DNA of 64,000 bases from JALHOP01 sp964484195. GTDB lineage: Bacteria; Myxococcota; XYA12-FULL-58-9; JALHOP01. The stretch lies in NCBI GenBank assembly GCA_964484195.1, contig CAZAER010000018.1, positions 22,746 to 86,745 on the forward strand. Reading direction: 5' to 3'. Below are positions 29,911 through 38,547 of this stretch, one piece after another. Made by a program: the position numbers and the translations under genes. Each line of letters starts with the position of its first letter. Position 1 is the stretch's first letter. A model generated the notes under the pieces. The model was not told the origin of the DNA, did no database searches, and was given only the letters and a program-made list of their open reading frames with translations.

Positions 29911-31017
29911 GTGTCTACTGCCGCTTTGCATACCGACGCCACACTCGACCGCGCGACCTTCGAACGCATCCTGCAATTCGGAGTCGAGCGCGGCATCAGC
30001 GACCTGCACTTCGAAGTGGGTCATCCGCCACACCTTCGTCTCCAGGGTGACTTGCTGCCCGCGAAATACGCGGCGCTGAAGCCCGACGACACCGAAGCCA
30101 TCGCCAAGATCTTGCTCGGCAACGACTTCAATACGTTCCGCGAGACCCACGCAGAGCGCGACGTCACCTACGCGATCGAAAATGTCAGTCGCTTTCGCGC
30201 CACTGTCTTCTGGCAGCGCGGACACGTCGGCGTGGTCTTGCGCGTCATCCCACTGACCATCCGTTCCTTCGAGCAGCTGAACTTGCCGCCCGGGCTCGCG
30301 GACATCTGCGTCATTCGCCGCGGCCTCATCCTCGTGTCCGGTGCTACCGGTAACGGCAAGTCGACGACGCTGGCCGCGATGCTCCAGCGCATCAACCAGA
30401 CGCGCCGCGCGCACATCGTCACCATCGAAGACCCGATCGAGTTCCTCTACCCCAAGGAAAAGTCGCTGTTCATCCAGCGCGAGGTCGGCAGCGACACCAA
30501 GAGCTACAAAGACGCTCTGCGCGCGGCCCTGCGCCAGGACCCCGACGTCATCATGCTCGGTGAGATCCGCGACTACGAGACCGCCGAGATCTGCCTCAAG
30601 GGTGCCGAGACCGGGCACTTGGTGCTCTCGGCGATTCACACGCCGGACGCCATGAAGACGGTGCAACGCTTCGTCGGTTTGTTCCCACCCGAGGACCACG
30701 ACGCGGCACGCGTGCGCCTCGCCGAGTCACTCAAGGCCAGCGTCTCACTGCGCTTGCTGCCCACCGCCGACGGCCAGTCACGCGTCCCTGCCGTCGAGGT
30801 CTTGCGCGTCACCCGCACCATCCAAGAGTGCATCCGCAACCACGACAAGGTCGGCGAGATTCCGCACCACATGGCGAACGGCCGTGACCTCTACGGCATG
30901 CAGACCTTCGATCAGCACCTCATCGATCTCTTCCAACAGAAGAAGATTGCGTTCGAGGTCGCGAAGATGGCCTCGACGAACCCAGAAGAATTCCAACGGG
31001 CACTCACCATCGAATGA
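29911..31017 (+). CDS. pilT: PilT/PilU-type type IV pilus retraction ATPase
   Basis: A 368-residue hexameric ATPase of the GspE superfamily, starting at GTG 29911. The N-terminal PAS-like domain covers about 1-110. Walker A is GATGNGKST (Lys150), the acidic box and Walker B region is DVIMLGEIRDYET, and the HisBox is AETGHLVLSAIHT. The C-terminal end reads GMQTFDQHLIDLFQQKKI. In canonical PilT an AIRNLIRE motif precedes this; here the same place reads QECIRNHDKVGEI, so it may be a PilT paralogue such as PilU. It retracts pili for twitching or social motility. The stop overlaps the following lipoprotein start (ATGA). Confidence 0.9.
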   Translation: MSTAALHTDATLDRATFERILQFGVERGISDLHFEVGHPPHLRLQGDLLPAKYAALKPDDTEAIAKILLGNDFNTFRETHAERDVTYAIENVSRFRATVFWQRGHVGVVLRVIPLTIRSFEQLNLPPGLADICVIRRGLILVSGATGNGKSTTLAAMLQRINQTRRAHIVTIEDPIEFLYPKEKSLFIQREVGSDTKSYKDALRAALRQDPDVIMLGEIRDYETAEICLKGAETGHLVLSAIHTPDAMKTVQRFVGLFPPEDHDAARVRLAESLKASVSLRLLPTADGQSRVPAVEVLRVTRTIQECIRNHDKVGEIPHHMANGRDLYGMQTFDQHLIDLFQQKKIAFEVAKMASTNPEEFQRALTIE

Positions 31018-32501
31018 AGCGCGCCTTCGTCATCCTCGTTTTGCTCGCAGGCAGCGCCTGTAGCGATGACGAGGAGCTGCGCACCGCGCTGACCATCGAT
31101 CCCGAGCTGTCGCTCGCTTCCGCGCTCGGCGGCGATGTCGGGCTCGCGGTCGATATCGACGATTGCTCGCGCATCGAAGGTCCGGCGACCGCCGAAGCGG
31201 AGGGCCGCTTGCTCGCGACGGTCGAGGCTCCGGAGCCGCTGACCTTCGCGGGTGGCAGCCGCTTCATCATCAATATCCCGGCGTCCGCTTTGACGGCCGA
31301 GGCCTTCGGGGTGCCGGTAGCGGTCGCGATCGTCGTCGAGGCGGTGTGTGACGGGGAGCGCGTGAAATCCGCGCCTTATGCACTCACCTACGTGCCCACG
31401 CTGCGCGGCATTCCGACGGCGCCTGGCGTGACGCGGTTCTGGCCCTCCGACGTCGAGGGTGAGCTGCTCTCGTGCGACGGCACGTCTCTACAGCGCCACG
31501 ACAGCGCCGGTACCCTGCTCTCGGAGATCGACCTGGGCTTCTCGTGCACTTTGGGCGAGCTGCGCGGCAACATCGGCGAGCGCCGGTATCTGACGGTGAA
31601 CAGCGGTGGCATGGCAGCGATCGATCCAGGGCCGGTCCTGGTGTGGGCGCGCCACGGCGTCGGCAGCTCGTCCGCTCCCGACGACAACTTCGTGTTCGAC
31701 GCCGCCTGGACGAACGCCGAAGACGACATCATCGTGCAGTACAAACACGTTGCCGGCGGCGAAACCTTCGTGGCGCTCGCCGACCGCAATACCGGTCTCA
31801 ACCTCTCGCCCACCATGCCGCTCGTCCACATCGCACTGGGGGCCGTGACCCGTGACCCTAGCGGTAACATCGCGGTGCTCACCGCCGAAAAAGAGCTGAT
31901 CGAAAACGTCTACTACGTCGAGCTCTTCACTCCAGCGGGAACCCAGGTGCGGCCGCCGGTCCAAGCATCGCGCTATCCCGTGGGCACGCCGTACGCCGAG
32001 TTCTCGTTCGACGGCGACCGCCTGTACGTTTCCGCGGACGATGGCGAGCAAAACCGTTGGATTCAGTCGGTGATGGTCGCAGACGGCGCCATCACGCAGC
32101 TCACCCAACCCGCGGACGGCTTTCGTTTCGTGGTCGGCGAAGCCTACTTCAGGCTCCTCGCTGCTTCCGAAGATGGGTTCATCTGGCTGAACCGCGACAC
32201 CGGCGCACCGGAGTCGGCGCCGTTCGCGCCCGATTCGGGGAACAGCTTCTTTCGCCTGCGGGTCGAGCCCGATGGCAGCAGCATCATGCTCGCCGACACC
32301 ACTGGAGTCGCCAGCGCCAGCGGCTTCTACGTGTTCGCACCCGACGGCTCGGACGTCATCCGGCTGCACGGCAGCGACCAAGCGTATGGGTGGTTGGCCG
32401 AGAGCTGGACCGGGGGCTCGCTGATCAGCGTGCTCGACGCGAGCGCGGCCGACGTCCAGGTCGTCCCCTCGGGCGCCGAATACGCGGACCTCGCCGACTA
32501 G
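31014..32501 (+). CDS. Lipoprotein, probable beta-propeller, co-translated with pilT
   Basis: A 495-residue lipoprotein with lipobox AGSAC (Cys16) followed by acidic residues. The first 120 residues look like an immunoglobulin-like beta domain; from about 140 the chain is rich in repeated strands of the form GxxYLTVNSGGMAAID, DDIIVQYKHVAGG, GDRLYVSADDG, EDGFIWLNRDTG, suggesting a beta-propeller. No enzyme motif was recognised. The four-base overlap with pilT points to a pilus- or motility-linked function, though the coupling could be historical. A terminator follows. Confidence 0.65.
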   Translation: MKRAFVILVLLAGSACSDDEELRTALTIDPELSLASALGGDVGLAVDIDDCSRIEGPATAEAEGRLLATVEAPEPLTFAGGSRFIINIPASALTAEAFGVPVAVAIVVEAVCDGERVKSAPYALTYVPTLRGIPTAPGVTRFWPSDVEGELLSCDGTSLQRHDSAGTLLSEIDLGFSCTLGELRGNIGERRYLTVNSGGMAAIDPGPVLVWARHGVGSSSAPDDNFVFDAAWTNAEDDIIVQYKHVAGGETFVALADRNTGLNLSPTMPLVHIALGAVTRDPSGNIAVLTAEKELIENVYYVELFTPAGTQVRPPVQASRYPVGTPYAEFSFDGDRLYVSADDGEQNRWIQSVMVADGAITQLTQPADGFRFVVGEAYFRLLAASEDGFIWLNRDTGAPESAPFAPDSGNSFFRLRVEPDGSSIMLADTTGVASASGFYVFAPDGSDVIRLHGSDQAYGWLAESWTGGSLISVLDASAADVQVVPSGAEYADLAD

Positions 32502-32520
32502 GCAGCAAGTCCGCTGCGGC

Positions 32521-32541
32521 GTACGCGGCGCGTACTTTTTT
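32521..32541 (+). terminator. Intrinsic terminator after the pilT operon
   Basis: The stem GTACGC (32521-32526), loop GGC and GCGTAC (32530-32535) are followed directly by six T residues, with a second run of eight T at about 32549-32556. This is a textbook rho-independent terminator on the plus strand, 20 bases after the lipoprotein stop. Confidence 0.85.
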
Positions 32542-32602
32542 CCGGCAATTTTTTTTACAACGCTCGGCGCATGGGCGAGGTTCTCCTCTGGAGGATTCCG
32601 CC

Positions 32603-33013
32603 ATGTCGTCTGCCTTGCGCTACCTCGTTGACATCAGCTCATTGCCGACGCCAGTGCTCGAGCTGCCGATCACCGCGCCGTATACAGGCGCCGGCAACCG
32701 CCGCTTCGTGCCGCGCGCTCAGGCGGGCTTCACCGTCGAAGTCGACGGCGAAGTCTCGAATGGCATCGACATCTCCTTCGGTGGCTGCATGTGCGTTGCG
32801 ACGCCGGTGTGGCCAGGCAACGAGGTCGACGTCGTCGTGACCTTGGAGGGCGAGGCGAACGGCATCGCCACACGCGCCACCGTGGTCGAGCTCGTCTCAC
32901 AGGGCCAGGCAATCGCCATGCGCCTGCGTTTCGACTCGCTATCGAGCTCGCGCCGCAAACAAATCGCCTTGTGGATGGCCCGCCGGGCCTCTAGCGGTCC
33001 CGCGAAGATCTGA
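32603..33013 (+). CDS. PilZ-domain protein (c-di-GMP receptor)
   Basis: A 136-residue protein. The ATG at 32603 follows GGAGGATT at ideal spacing, which decides the start against a longer open frame. The PilZ motifs are intact: R34-F-V-P-R38 for RxxxR and D56-I-S-F-G-G61 for DxSxxG, so c-di-GMP binding is expected. About 30 residues precede the domain and the C-terminus is an Arg-rich helix (SSSRRKQIALWMARR). It is a stand-alone PilZ adaptor just downstream of pilT, so control of pili or gliding is a reasonable guess. Confidence 0.85.
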   Translation: MSSALRYLVDISSLPTPVLELPITAPYTGAGNRRFVPRAQAGFTVEVDGEVSNGIDISFGGCMCVATPVWPGNEVDVVVTLEGEANGIATRATVVELVSQGQAIAMRLRFDSLSSSRRKQIALWMARRASSGPAKI

Positions 33014-33024
33014 TAGGGAGCCAC

Positions 33025-33651
33025 ATGGCTCCAGCCACGACGTTGCTGGTCGTTTTCTCACTGCTCGGTGGCGCGACTCCACCCAGCCCGCGGACTCCAC
33101 GTGTGCGCGACGGTGCTATCGGCGTGGCATTCGTCACCGAAGAGACCGCCGATACGCTCGCGCTGTCGCTCGTCTTCCCAGTAACCACGCTGCGCGAGGA
33201 GCTAACCGCATTCCCGGATCGCGAGCACGCGGTCAGCGTCCAAAGCGCGAAACGCGTGCAGCTCTTCGACGACCAGGGCGTCGTAGGCGACCTCCCGCCA
33301 TTCTCCCTGACTGTCCAGCAATGGTGTGAGAACGACGGTGGCGTGCACTATCGCCCCCAAGCGACAGTGACGGTGAAGAAAACTGCGCTCGCCCGCCCCT
33401 TACGCGCTATCGCCGAGCTGCAGGGCGTCGCGGCGTTCGTCATGACCTCACCCGGCACCACGACCGCCGCGACTAAACCGTCGGGAAAAGTTTTCATCAC
33501 CGGACGCGCCCAACCAGCGGGGCCCGTCGTTGCTTACCTTTTCGCGACCCACGACGGCGCCAACAACTGCCGTGGCAAACCGCAAAACGATTGGGTCACG
33601 ACTCTGCGCACTGGTAAGCGCGACGACGAGCTCCGCTGTTGCGGACCTTGA
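33025..33651 (+). CDS. Exported protein of unknown function
   Basis: A 208-residue protein with a signal peptide (TTLLVVFSLLGGATP), preceded by GGGAG near the ATG. The mature part is rich in beta-strand with no family I recognise. Single cysteines at QQWCENDG, NNCRG and a terminal RCC pair suggest disulfides. It follows the PilZ gene by 11 bases and probably shares its transcript. Its stop directly abuts the stop of the convergent carbohydrate-binding gene, with no terminator between. Confidence 0.55.
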   Translation: MAPATTLLVVFSLLGGATPPSPRTPRVRDGAIGVAFVTEETADTLALSLVFPVTTLREELTAFPDREHAVSVQSAKRVQLFDDQGVVGDLPPFSLTVQQWCENDGGVHYRPQATVTVKKTALARPLRAIAELQGVAAFVMTSPGTTTAATKPSGKVFITGRAQPAGPVVAYLFATHDGANNCRGKPQNDWVTTLRTGKRDDELRCCGP

Positions 33652-35469
33652 TTATTCGCCGATGCCCACGAGCGGCGGTGGCGGATCGCGACGCAAGAGC
33701 TCCTCGCTCAAGCTCGTGCCGGTGATGGTTTTCCAGTCCGTCGTCACGCGGATCCACGAGGATTGCGAGTAGCCGGTGTTGTTCGGCCACGGCGCCGTGT
33801 TGCTCTCCCACCAGTCGATTCCCGACGCGACCAGCAAGTTTGCACCCGGTTGATCGCAGCGCACGTCGAACGTCGAGTACGCTCCGTCGATTGCGCCATT
33901 GGCAAACGTGCCACGCGCGTTGAGCCAGCCGTGATTCATCCAACCAGGTGCCGGACCGTTCTCATAGTAGAGCGGCTCGCCCGTCGACGGATCGTTGATG
34001 ATGCGGTTCTGCGCATCGCCGCGCAGCGAGTTGCTTTGCTCGGCGTCCGCTTGCCAGGTCACGAGGTGATCCGGCGGACCACCTTGCGTCTTCACCCAAC
34101 CGCCGGACTTCAAGTGCACCCAGCTGTGATAGCGGCGGAAGATGATGTTCTTGTTGGTGACGGTCGACTTCGCGGCGCCGCCCGGTGACTGCGCCTCCGG
34201 ATAGATGATGTGCCAGACGGTCATCGCGCTCCAGCGATTCGACGGGATGCGCATCGGATCACCCAGGTAGCTCTCGCCGCCGAAGTACCAGGAGAAGCCG
34301 AAGTTCAGAACTGGGTAGACACCGGTGTCACCGTGATGAACGCGGCGTGACGGATCGTAAGGTCGCGACGCGAGCGTGCCGTTGTCTTCGCGGATCTGCG
34401 TCCACGTCATCGGGGCCGGCTCGGCAACGCCGCCGCTCGAGCACGGCGCCCCGCACGTCAGTGTACCGCCGCAGCCGTCTGAGATAGTCCCACACGTGCG
34501 CGACCGCGCCGCACATGTCGTCGGTGTGCAAGACGTCGCGCCTTGTCCGTAGACCTCGAGCTCCCACAGCGAGTAGCCCCATTGGGTGCCGCGGGCGGTG
34601 CCGTTCACGCGCACGTAGCGACCGGTAGCGGACAGGTTGATGAGGTCATCGACTCCGCCATCGCCGTTGTTGGTGCTGTACACCGTGCTCCAGGTGGAGG
34701 CGTTCGCTGAAACTTGAACCTGATAGCCTTTGCCGTAAGCGACTTCCCAGGTGAGCTTCACGCGACTGATCGTGTAGCTCGCACCGAGGTCGACGTAGAT
34801 CCATTGCGGGTCACTAAAAGCGCTCGACCAGCGCGTCGCGGTGGTGCCGTCGACTGCTTTCGCGGGGGTGAAAGCGCCCTCGATCGACGACGCGTTGATC
34901 GGCTTGTTCAGCGCCAGGTTTCCCGAGGTGCTGCCGCCGCAATTGGTTGGCGACACCAGCACGGTCTTGAGCAACAAGTTGCGATCTTCGGTGGCGCTGT
35001 AGGCCGCGTCGTTCATGAACGCAATCGCTACTTTGTGTGCTCCAGCAGACACGTTCACCGAGAACTCGTAAGCGGTCCACGATGACGCGCGGACTTCTAC
35101 GACTCCGACGCGTGTTTGGTCGATGCGCACCTCCATCTGCGCACCCACGTTCCGCACGACTGGCGCCTGTGCCTCGACGATGATCTTGTACGTCGCGGCG
35201 GCGGGGAAGCTGACGCTCTGCTCGATGTAACCATTCGACCAGAGATTCCAGATACCGCCTTGGTCAGCGCCCATCGTCTTGGTGGTAACGCTGACGGCCG
35301 GAGCGTTGAACAACGCCGTACAACCCGCTGGAGCGGACAACGAGTCCAGCGAGCCATCGTCGAAGGTGACCTCCGACGTGTCCTCGGCCTCGCCAGGGTC
35401 ACCCTCGACTGTTCCACACGCGGTAACGAGCGTGCATCCAACGATGAGCCACAACTGCTTCGATCGCAT
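33652..35469 (-). CDS. Carbohydrate-binding lipoprotein with discoidin domain and unassigned C-terminal domain
   Basis: From ATG 35469, preceded by GGAGG, the product is 605 residues with lipobox LVTAC (Cys18). About 45-175: a beta domain resembling Ca-dependent xylan-binding modules (GIWNLWSNGYIEQSVSFP.. YKIIVEAQAP). About 185-320: an F5/8-type C (discoidin/CBM32) domain, with LNKPINASS, AVDGTTATRWSS and the closing WELEVYG. Then a cysteine-rich linker (CTPTTCAARSRTCGT.. CGGTLTCGAPC) and a 230-residue C-terminal region rich in Trp/His/Tyr that I cannot assign. A surface polysaccharide-binding protein, possibly with a new catalytic domain. Confidence 0.75.
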   Translation of the reverse strand: MRSKQLWLIVGCTLVTACGTVEGDPGEAEDTSEVTFDDGSLDSLSAPAGCTALFNAPAVSVTTKTMGADQGGIWNLWSNGYIEQSVSFPAAATYKIIVEAQAPVVRNVGAQMEVRIDQTRVGVVEVRASSWTAYEFSVNVSAGAHKVAIAFMNDAAYSATEDRNLLLKTVLVSPTNCGGSTSGNLALNKPINASSIEGAFTPAKAVDGTTATRWSSAFSDPQWIYVDLGASYTISRVKLTWEVAYGKGYQVQVSANASTWSTVYSTNNGDGGVDDLINLSATGRYVRVNGTARGTQWGYSLWELEVYGQGATSCTPTTCAARSRTCGTISDGCGGTLTCGAPCSSGGVAEPAPMTWTQIREDNGTLASRPYDPSRRVHHGDTGVYPVLNFGFSWYFGGESYLGDPMRIPSNRWSAMTVWHIIYPEAQSPGGAAKSTVTNKNIIFRRYHSWVHLKSGGWVKTQGGPPDHLVTWQADAEQSNSLRGDAQNRIINDPSTGEPLYYENGPAPGWMNHGWLNARGTFANGAIDGAYSTFDVRCDQPGANLLVASGIDWWESNTAPWPNNTGYSQSSWIRVTTDWKTITGTSLSEELLRRDPPPPLVGIGE

Positions 35470-35576
35470 CAGAGCCTCCAAAAAGAGTGCTGGGGCTTTG
35501 AGCAAGGCGTGGGCCAACGTGGGTGCCATCAAACGCGGCGAAAACACGCGAATATCGTGGGCCCCAGGACGCACAG

Positions 35577-35594
35577 TGTCGCAGCAGTGCGACA
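35577..35594. promoter_or_regulatory. Candidate operator between divergent genes
   Basis: TGTCGCA-GCAG-TGCGACA is a perfect 7-base inverted repeat with a four-base spacer. It lies in the 148-base gap between the carbohydrate-binding lipoprotein (minus) and the lactonase-type gene (plus), 24 bases upstream of the latter's ATG. It could bind a dimeric regulator acting on one or both genes. Confidence 0.4.
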
Positions 35595-35617
35595 GCGGAT
35601 GTGATAGGCAGCCGCGC

Positions 35618-36817
35618 ATGCGAAAGCTGCGCGGCGTCGTCCTCTCGACCCTCTTTATCGCCTGCTCCTCGAACGTCGGCGGCGACCCGGGCATCCACGG
35701 CGACACCGATCACGATGGCGGCGACGACCTGTTGCCGGCCGATCAGGTGGGCGATACCGACACCGCCGGCGACGGAGACGATGACGGACCCGGAGACGAT
35801 GGCGACCCCGCACCGCCGGCTGATCGCTTCGTGTACGTCAGCGGCCGCGGTGGCTTGCAACGCTTCCGCTTCAACGTCACCACGGCGACGTTGACTCTCG
35901 AGTCCACGACACCCGCTGGTAACAATCCCTCGTTCCTCGCGTTCTCGCAGGCGCGGAGCATCGTCTATGTCGCCGACGAAGACGGTCACGAAGTGCGCGC
36001 GTTCACCATCGGGACCAATGCTGCCCTGACGCCGCTCGGTCAGACGCGACCGACCGGCGGCGGCACCGCGCATGTGAGCATCGACAAGAGCGACGGCTAC
36101 GTGTTCCTCGCGAACTACGGCGAAGGGACGGTGCGCGCCTATCCGCTGAATCCCGACGGGTCGATCAGCAACACGCCACAGACGCTGACCGCCGGCGCAA
36201 ACGCGCACGCCATCGTCGAAGGGCCCACCAACCACGTGGTGTACGTGCCCTGCTTGGGCGACGACAAAGTCGCGCAGTTCAGCTTCACCTCGAACACCCT
36301 AGCGTTCATCTCGGACGTGTCGCTCGACGTTGGCCCCGGTGATGAAGGTCCCCGCCACATCGCCATCCACCCGTCGAAGCCACTTGTTTATGTACTTAAT
36401 GAGCTGAACTCGACGCTCGTGGCGTTCAGCATCAGCGGCGACGGAACGCTCACGAACGCACGTACGCCGGTGAGCACCCTCCCCTCGACCTTCACCAATG
36501 CGAATAGCGGAGCCGAGGTGCAGGTCGCTCCGAGCGGCAACTTCGTTTACACGTCGAACCGCGGTCGCAACAGCATCGCCATCTTCAGCATCGCGAACGA
36601 TGGCGCCGCGACCTTGCTCACCGACGAGGGCACGCGCGGCGGGAGACCTCGCCACTTCTCGATCGACGCCTCCGGCGCCTGGCTCTTCGTCGCCAACCAG
36701 GACAGCGACAACGTCGCGGTCTTCAGCGTCGACCAAACGACCGGGCTCCTCACGCATCGGAGCACAGTAGCGACCGGCAATGAGCCGCAGTTCGTGGCGC
36801 TGGTACCCGAACCCTGA
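35618..36817 (+). CDS. Lactonase-family seven-bladed propeller lipoprotein
   Basis: A 399-residue lipoprotein from ATG 35618 with lipobox LFIAC (Cys16). An Asp/Gly-rich spacer (about 25-65) precedes a propeller of the 6-phosphogluconolactonase/YbhE type, seen in repeated blade motifs FVYVSGRGGLQRFRF, SIVYVADEDGHEVRAFTI, GYVFLANYGEGTVRAYPL, LVYVLNELNSTLVAFSI, FVYTSNRGRNSIAIFSI and WLFVANQDSDNVAVFSV. Many such propellers in myxobacteria are secreted and their lactonase activity is unproven. The longer open frame towards 35279 runs antisense to the neighbour and was not used. Confidence 0.8.
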   Translation: MRKLRGVVLSTLFIACSSNVGGDPGIHGDTDHDGGDDLLPADQVGDTDTAGDGDDDGPGDDGDPAPPADRFVYVSGRGGLQRFRFNVTTATLTLESTTPAGNNPSFLAFSQARSIVYVADEDGHEVRAFTIGTNAALTPLGQTRPTGGGTAHVSIDKSDGYVFLANYGEGTVRAYPLNPDGSISNTPQTLTAGANAHAIVEGPTNHVVYVPCLGDDKVAQFSFTSNTLAFISDVSLDVGPGDEGPRHIAIHPSKPLVYVLNELNSTLVAFSISGDGTLTNARTPVSTLPSTFTNANSGAEVQVAPSGNFVYTSNRGRNSIAIFSIANDGAATLLTDEGTRGGRPRHFSIDASGAWLFVANQDSDNVAVFSVDQTTGLLTHRSTVATGNEPQFVALVPEP

Positions 36818-36859
36818 GGGCTGTGGTTCCGAACCCCCGGAAAACTGAGGGGCGGCGCC

Positions 36860-36890
36860 CCCCAAGAAGGTTCCTGGCCGCTTCTTGGGG
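36860..36890 (+). terminator. Terminator-like hairpin after the lactonase gene
   Basis: CCCCAAGAAG (36860-36869) pairs perfectly with CTTCTTGGGG (36881-36890) around an 11-base loop, 42 bases after the stop. No U-run follows, so termination may be weak or factor-assisted. Confidence 0.5.
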
Positions 36891-36947
36891 CGCGTAAGTG
36901 CTTGATTTCGTGTGATTGCACGGATGTTGCTTCGCCTGGTCGGTTGC

Positions 36948-38540
36948 ATGCGCGCAAAGGTCTTCATCCTCGGTGTTTTGGTGAGCGTCGCGTGCAGTGA
37001 CGGCACCATTGGGGACACGCTCGACAAGCCGGTTGCGGCGCCGCTGGTGTTCACGAGCGAGGTGCGACGCTTGAGCTTGGTGGAGCTCGACCGCACGCTC
37101 CAGGCATTGCTCGGGGACACCACCTCGCCTGCTAGCCGGTTCCTCACGCCCGATCTGTTCACGCCCTACGACAACGACTACCTGCAGCAACAACCGTCCC
37201 GGGCCCTCATCGAAGCGCTCGATCAGATGGCCGCTGACGTCGCCAAGCGCGCGATGACCGATCACCGCGATACCATCGTCGGCTGCACGCCCACCGGCGC
37301 CGGTGACACCGTTTGCATGCGCGACTTCATCACCCGCTTCGGCAAGCGAGCGCTGCGACGGCCCCTCGGCACTGACGAGATCGACGCGTACGCGGCGCTC
37401 CAGAGCTACGCGACCGAATCAGTGCCCGGTGTCGCGAACGACTTCTACACCGGCGCGGAGCTGGTCATCCGCGCCATGCTGCAGGACCCCGAGCTGCTCT
37501 ATCGCGTGGAGGTGGGCGTGCCGACCGACAAGGCGCTCGTCACTCAGCTCGGCGACCACGAGATCGTCACCCGCCTGGCGTTCCTGCTCTGGGGCGAAGC
37601 ACCGGACGACGGCCTGATCGCCATCGCGGACAGCGGTGGCCTCGCAGATGCGCAGACCCGCAGATCCGTCGCGAGCGGCATGATGGCCGACCCGCGTGCG
37701 CGCGCCCAGATCCAACGCTTCCACGCCATGTGGCTCGGCTACCGCGCCATCCCGCACCCGCCAGCGCTCGCCCAGGCGTTCGGGCGCGAGACCTCGGCCC
37801 TCATCAACGACGTCGTCTTCGACAACGCCCGCGACTACCGCGAGCTGTTCACCTCGCCGCGCACCTTCATCGACGCAACCCTCGCGACGAACTACGCCTT
37901 GACCCTGCCGGGCGCAGCGCCCAATTGGGTCGACTACGGACCCGGTGGCCGTGCCGGCATCTTGTCGCACGGGAGCGTGCTGTCGACCTTCGGCAAGTTC
38001 AGCGACACGAGCCCCACGCAGCGCGGCATCTTCGTGCGCACCCGTCTGTTCTGCGAAGAGGTCGCGCCGCCACCACCAGACGCCAACGTCGATGCGCCGC
38101 CGTCGTCACCGGATGGCAGTCCCTGCAAGGTCGACCGCTACGCCCAGCACCGCGAAAGCTCGAGCTGTGCCGCTTGCCATGGTCGTCTCGATCCCATCGG
38201 CTTCGGCCTCGAGAACTACGACATGGCCGGCCGCTATCGCGATCACGATGACGGCCTCGATCAGTGCACCATCGACGGTCGCGGCGACATCCCCGGCATT
38301 GGCAGCTTCCAGGGGCCAAAGGAGCTGGCCGAGCTGCTCATTGGCTCGCACACGCTCGACGCGTGCGTGACCCAGCAGATGTACAGCTTCGCAATCGGAC
38401 GGCCGCTTACCGGCGACGAGCTGCCTCAGGTCGAGCGCGCCACCCAGCGCTTCGCCGATAGCGGCTACGACTTCCGCGGCTTGCTGCTCGATTTCGTAGG
38501 CGACGACCTCTTCGTGCAGAAGCGCGAGCCGGCGCAGTGA
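36948..38540 (+). CDS. DUF1592/DUF1588/DUF1585-family lipoprotein with haem-like CxxCH
   Basis: About 530 residues from ATG 36948 (an ATG-less extension to 36912 is possible) with lipobox LVSVAC (Cys16). The domain order of this family is visible: RRLSLVELDRTLQALLG and KRALRRPLGTDEIDAYAAL (DUF1587/1595-type), YTGAELVIRAMLQDPELLYRVE and LAFLLWGEAPDD (DUF1592), GILSHGSVLSTFG..TSPTQRGIFVRTRLFCEEV with SCAACHGRLDPIGFGLENYD (DUF1588), and the C-terminal DUF1585 part. CAACH could bind haem c. Genes of this family are paired with DUF1552 genes in myxobacteria and planctomycetes; the function is unknown, perhaps polymer or sterol oxidation. Confidence 0.85.
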   Translation: MRAKVFILGVLVSVACSDGTIGDTLDKPVAAPLVFTSEVRRLSLVELDRTLQALLGDTTSPASRFLTPDLFTPYDNDYLQQQPSRALIEALDQMAADVAKRAMTDHRDTIVGCTPTGAGDTVCMRDFITRFGKRALRRPLGTDEIDAYAALQSYATESVPGVANDFYTGAELVIRAMLQDPELLYRVEVGVPTDKALVTQLGDHEIVTRLAFLLWGEAPDDGLIAIADSGGLADAQTRRSVASGMMADPRARAQIQRFHAMWLGYRAIPHPPALAQAFGRETSALINDVVFDNARDYRELFTSPRTFIDATLATNYALTLPGAAPNWVDYGPGGRAGILSHGSVLSTFGKFSDTSPTQRGIFVRTRLFCEEVAPPPPDANVDAPPSSPDGSPCKVDRYAQHRESSSCAACHGRLDPIGFGLENYDMAGRYRDHDDGLDQCTIDGRGDIPGIGSFQGPKELAELLIGSHTLDACVTQQMYSFAIGRPLTGDELPQVERATQRFADSGYDFRGLLLDFVGDDLFVQKREPAQ

Positions 38541-38547
38541 GGCCATC

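Noticed and set aside
35279..35617. N-terminal extension of the lactonase-type gene
   Set aside because: It runs antisense to the carbohydrate-binding lipoprotein and places residues before a clear lipoprotein signal.
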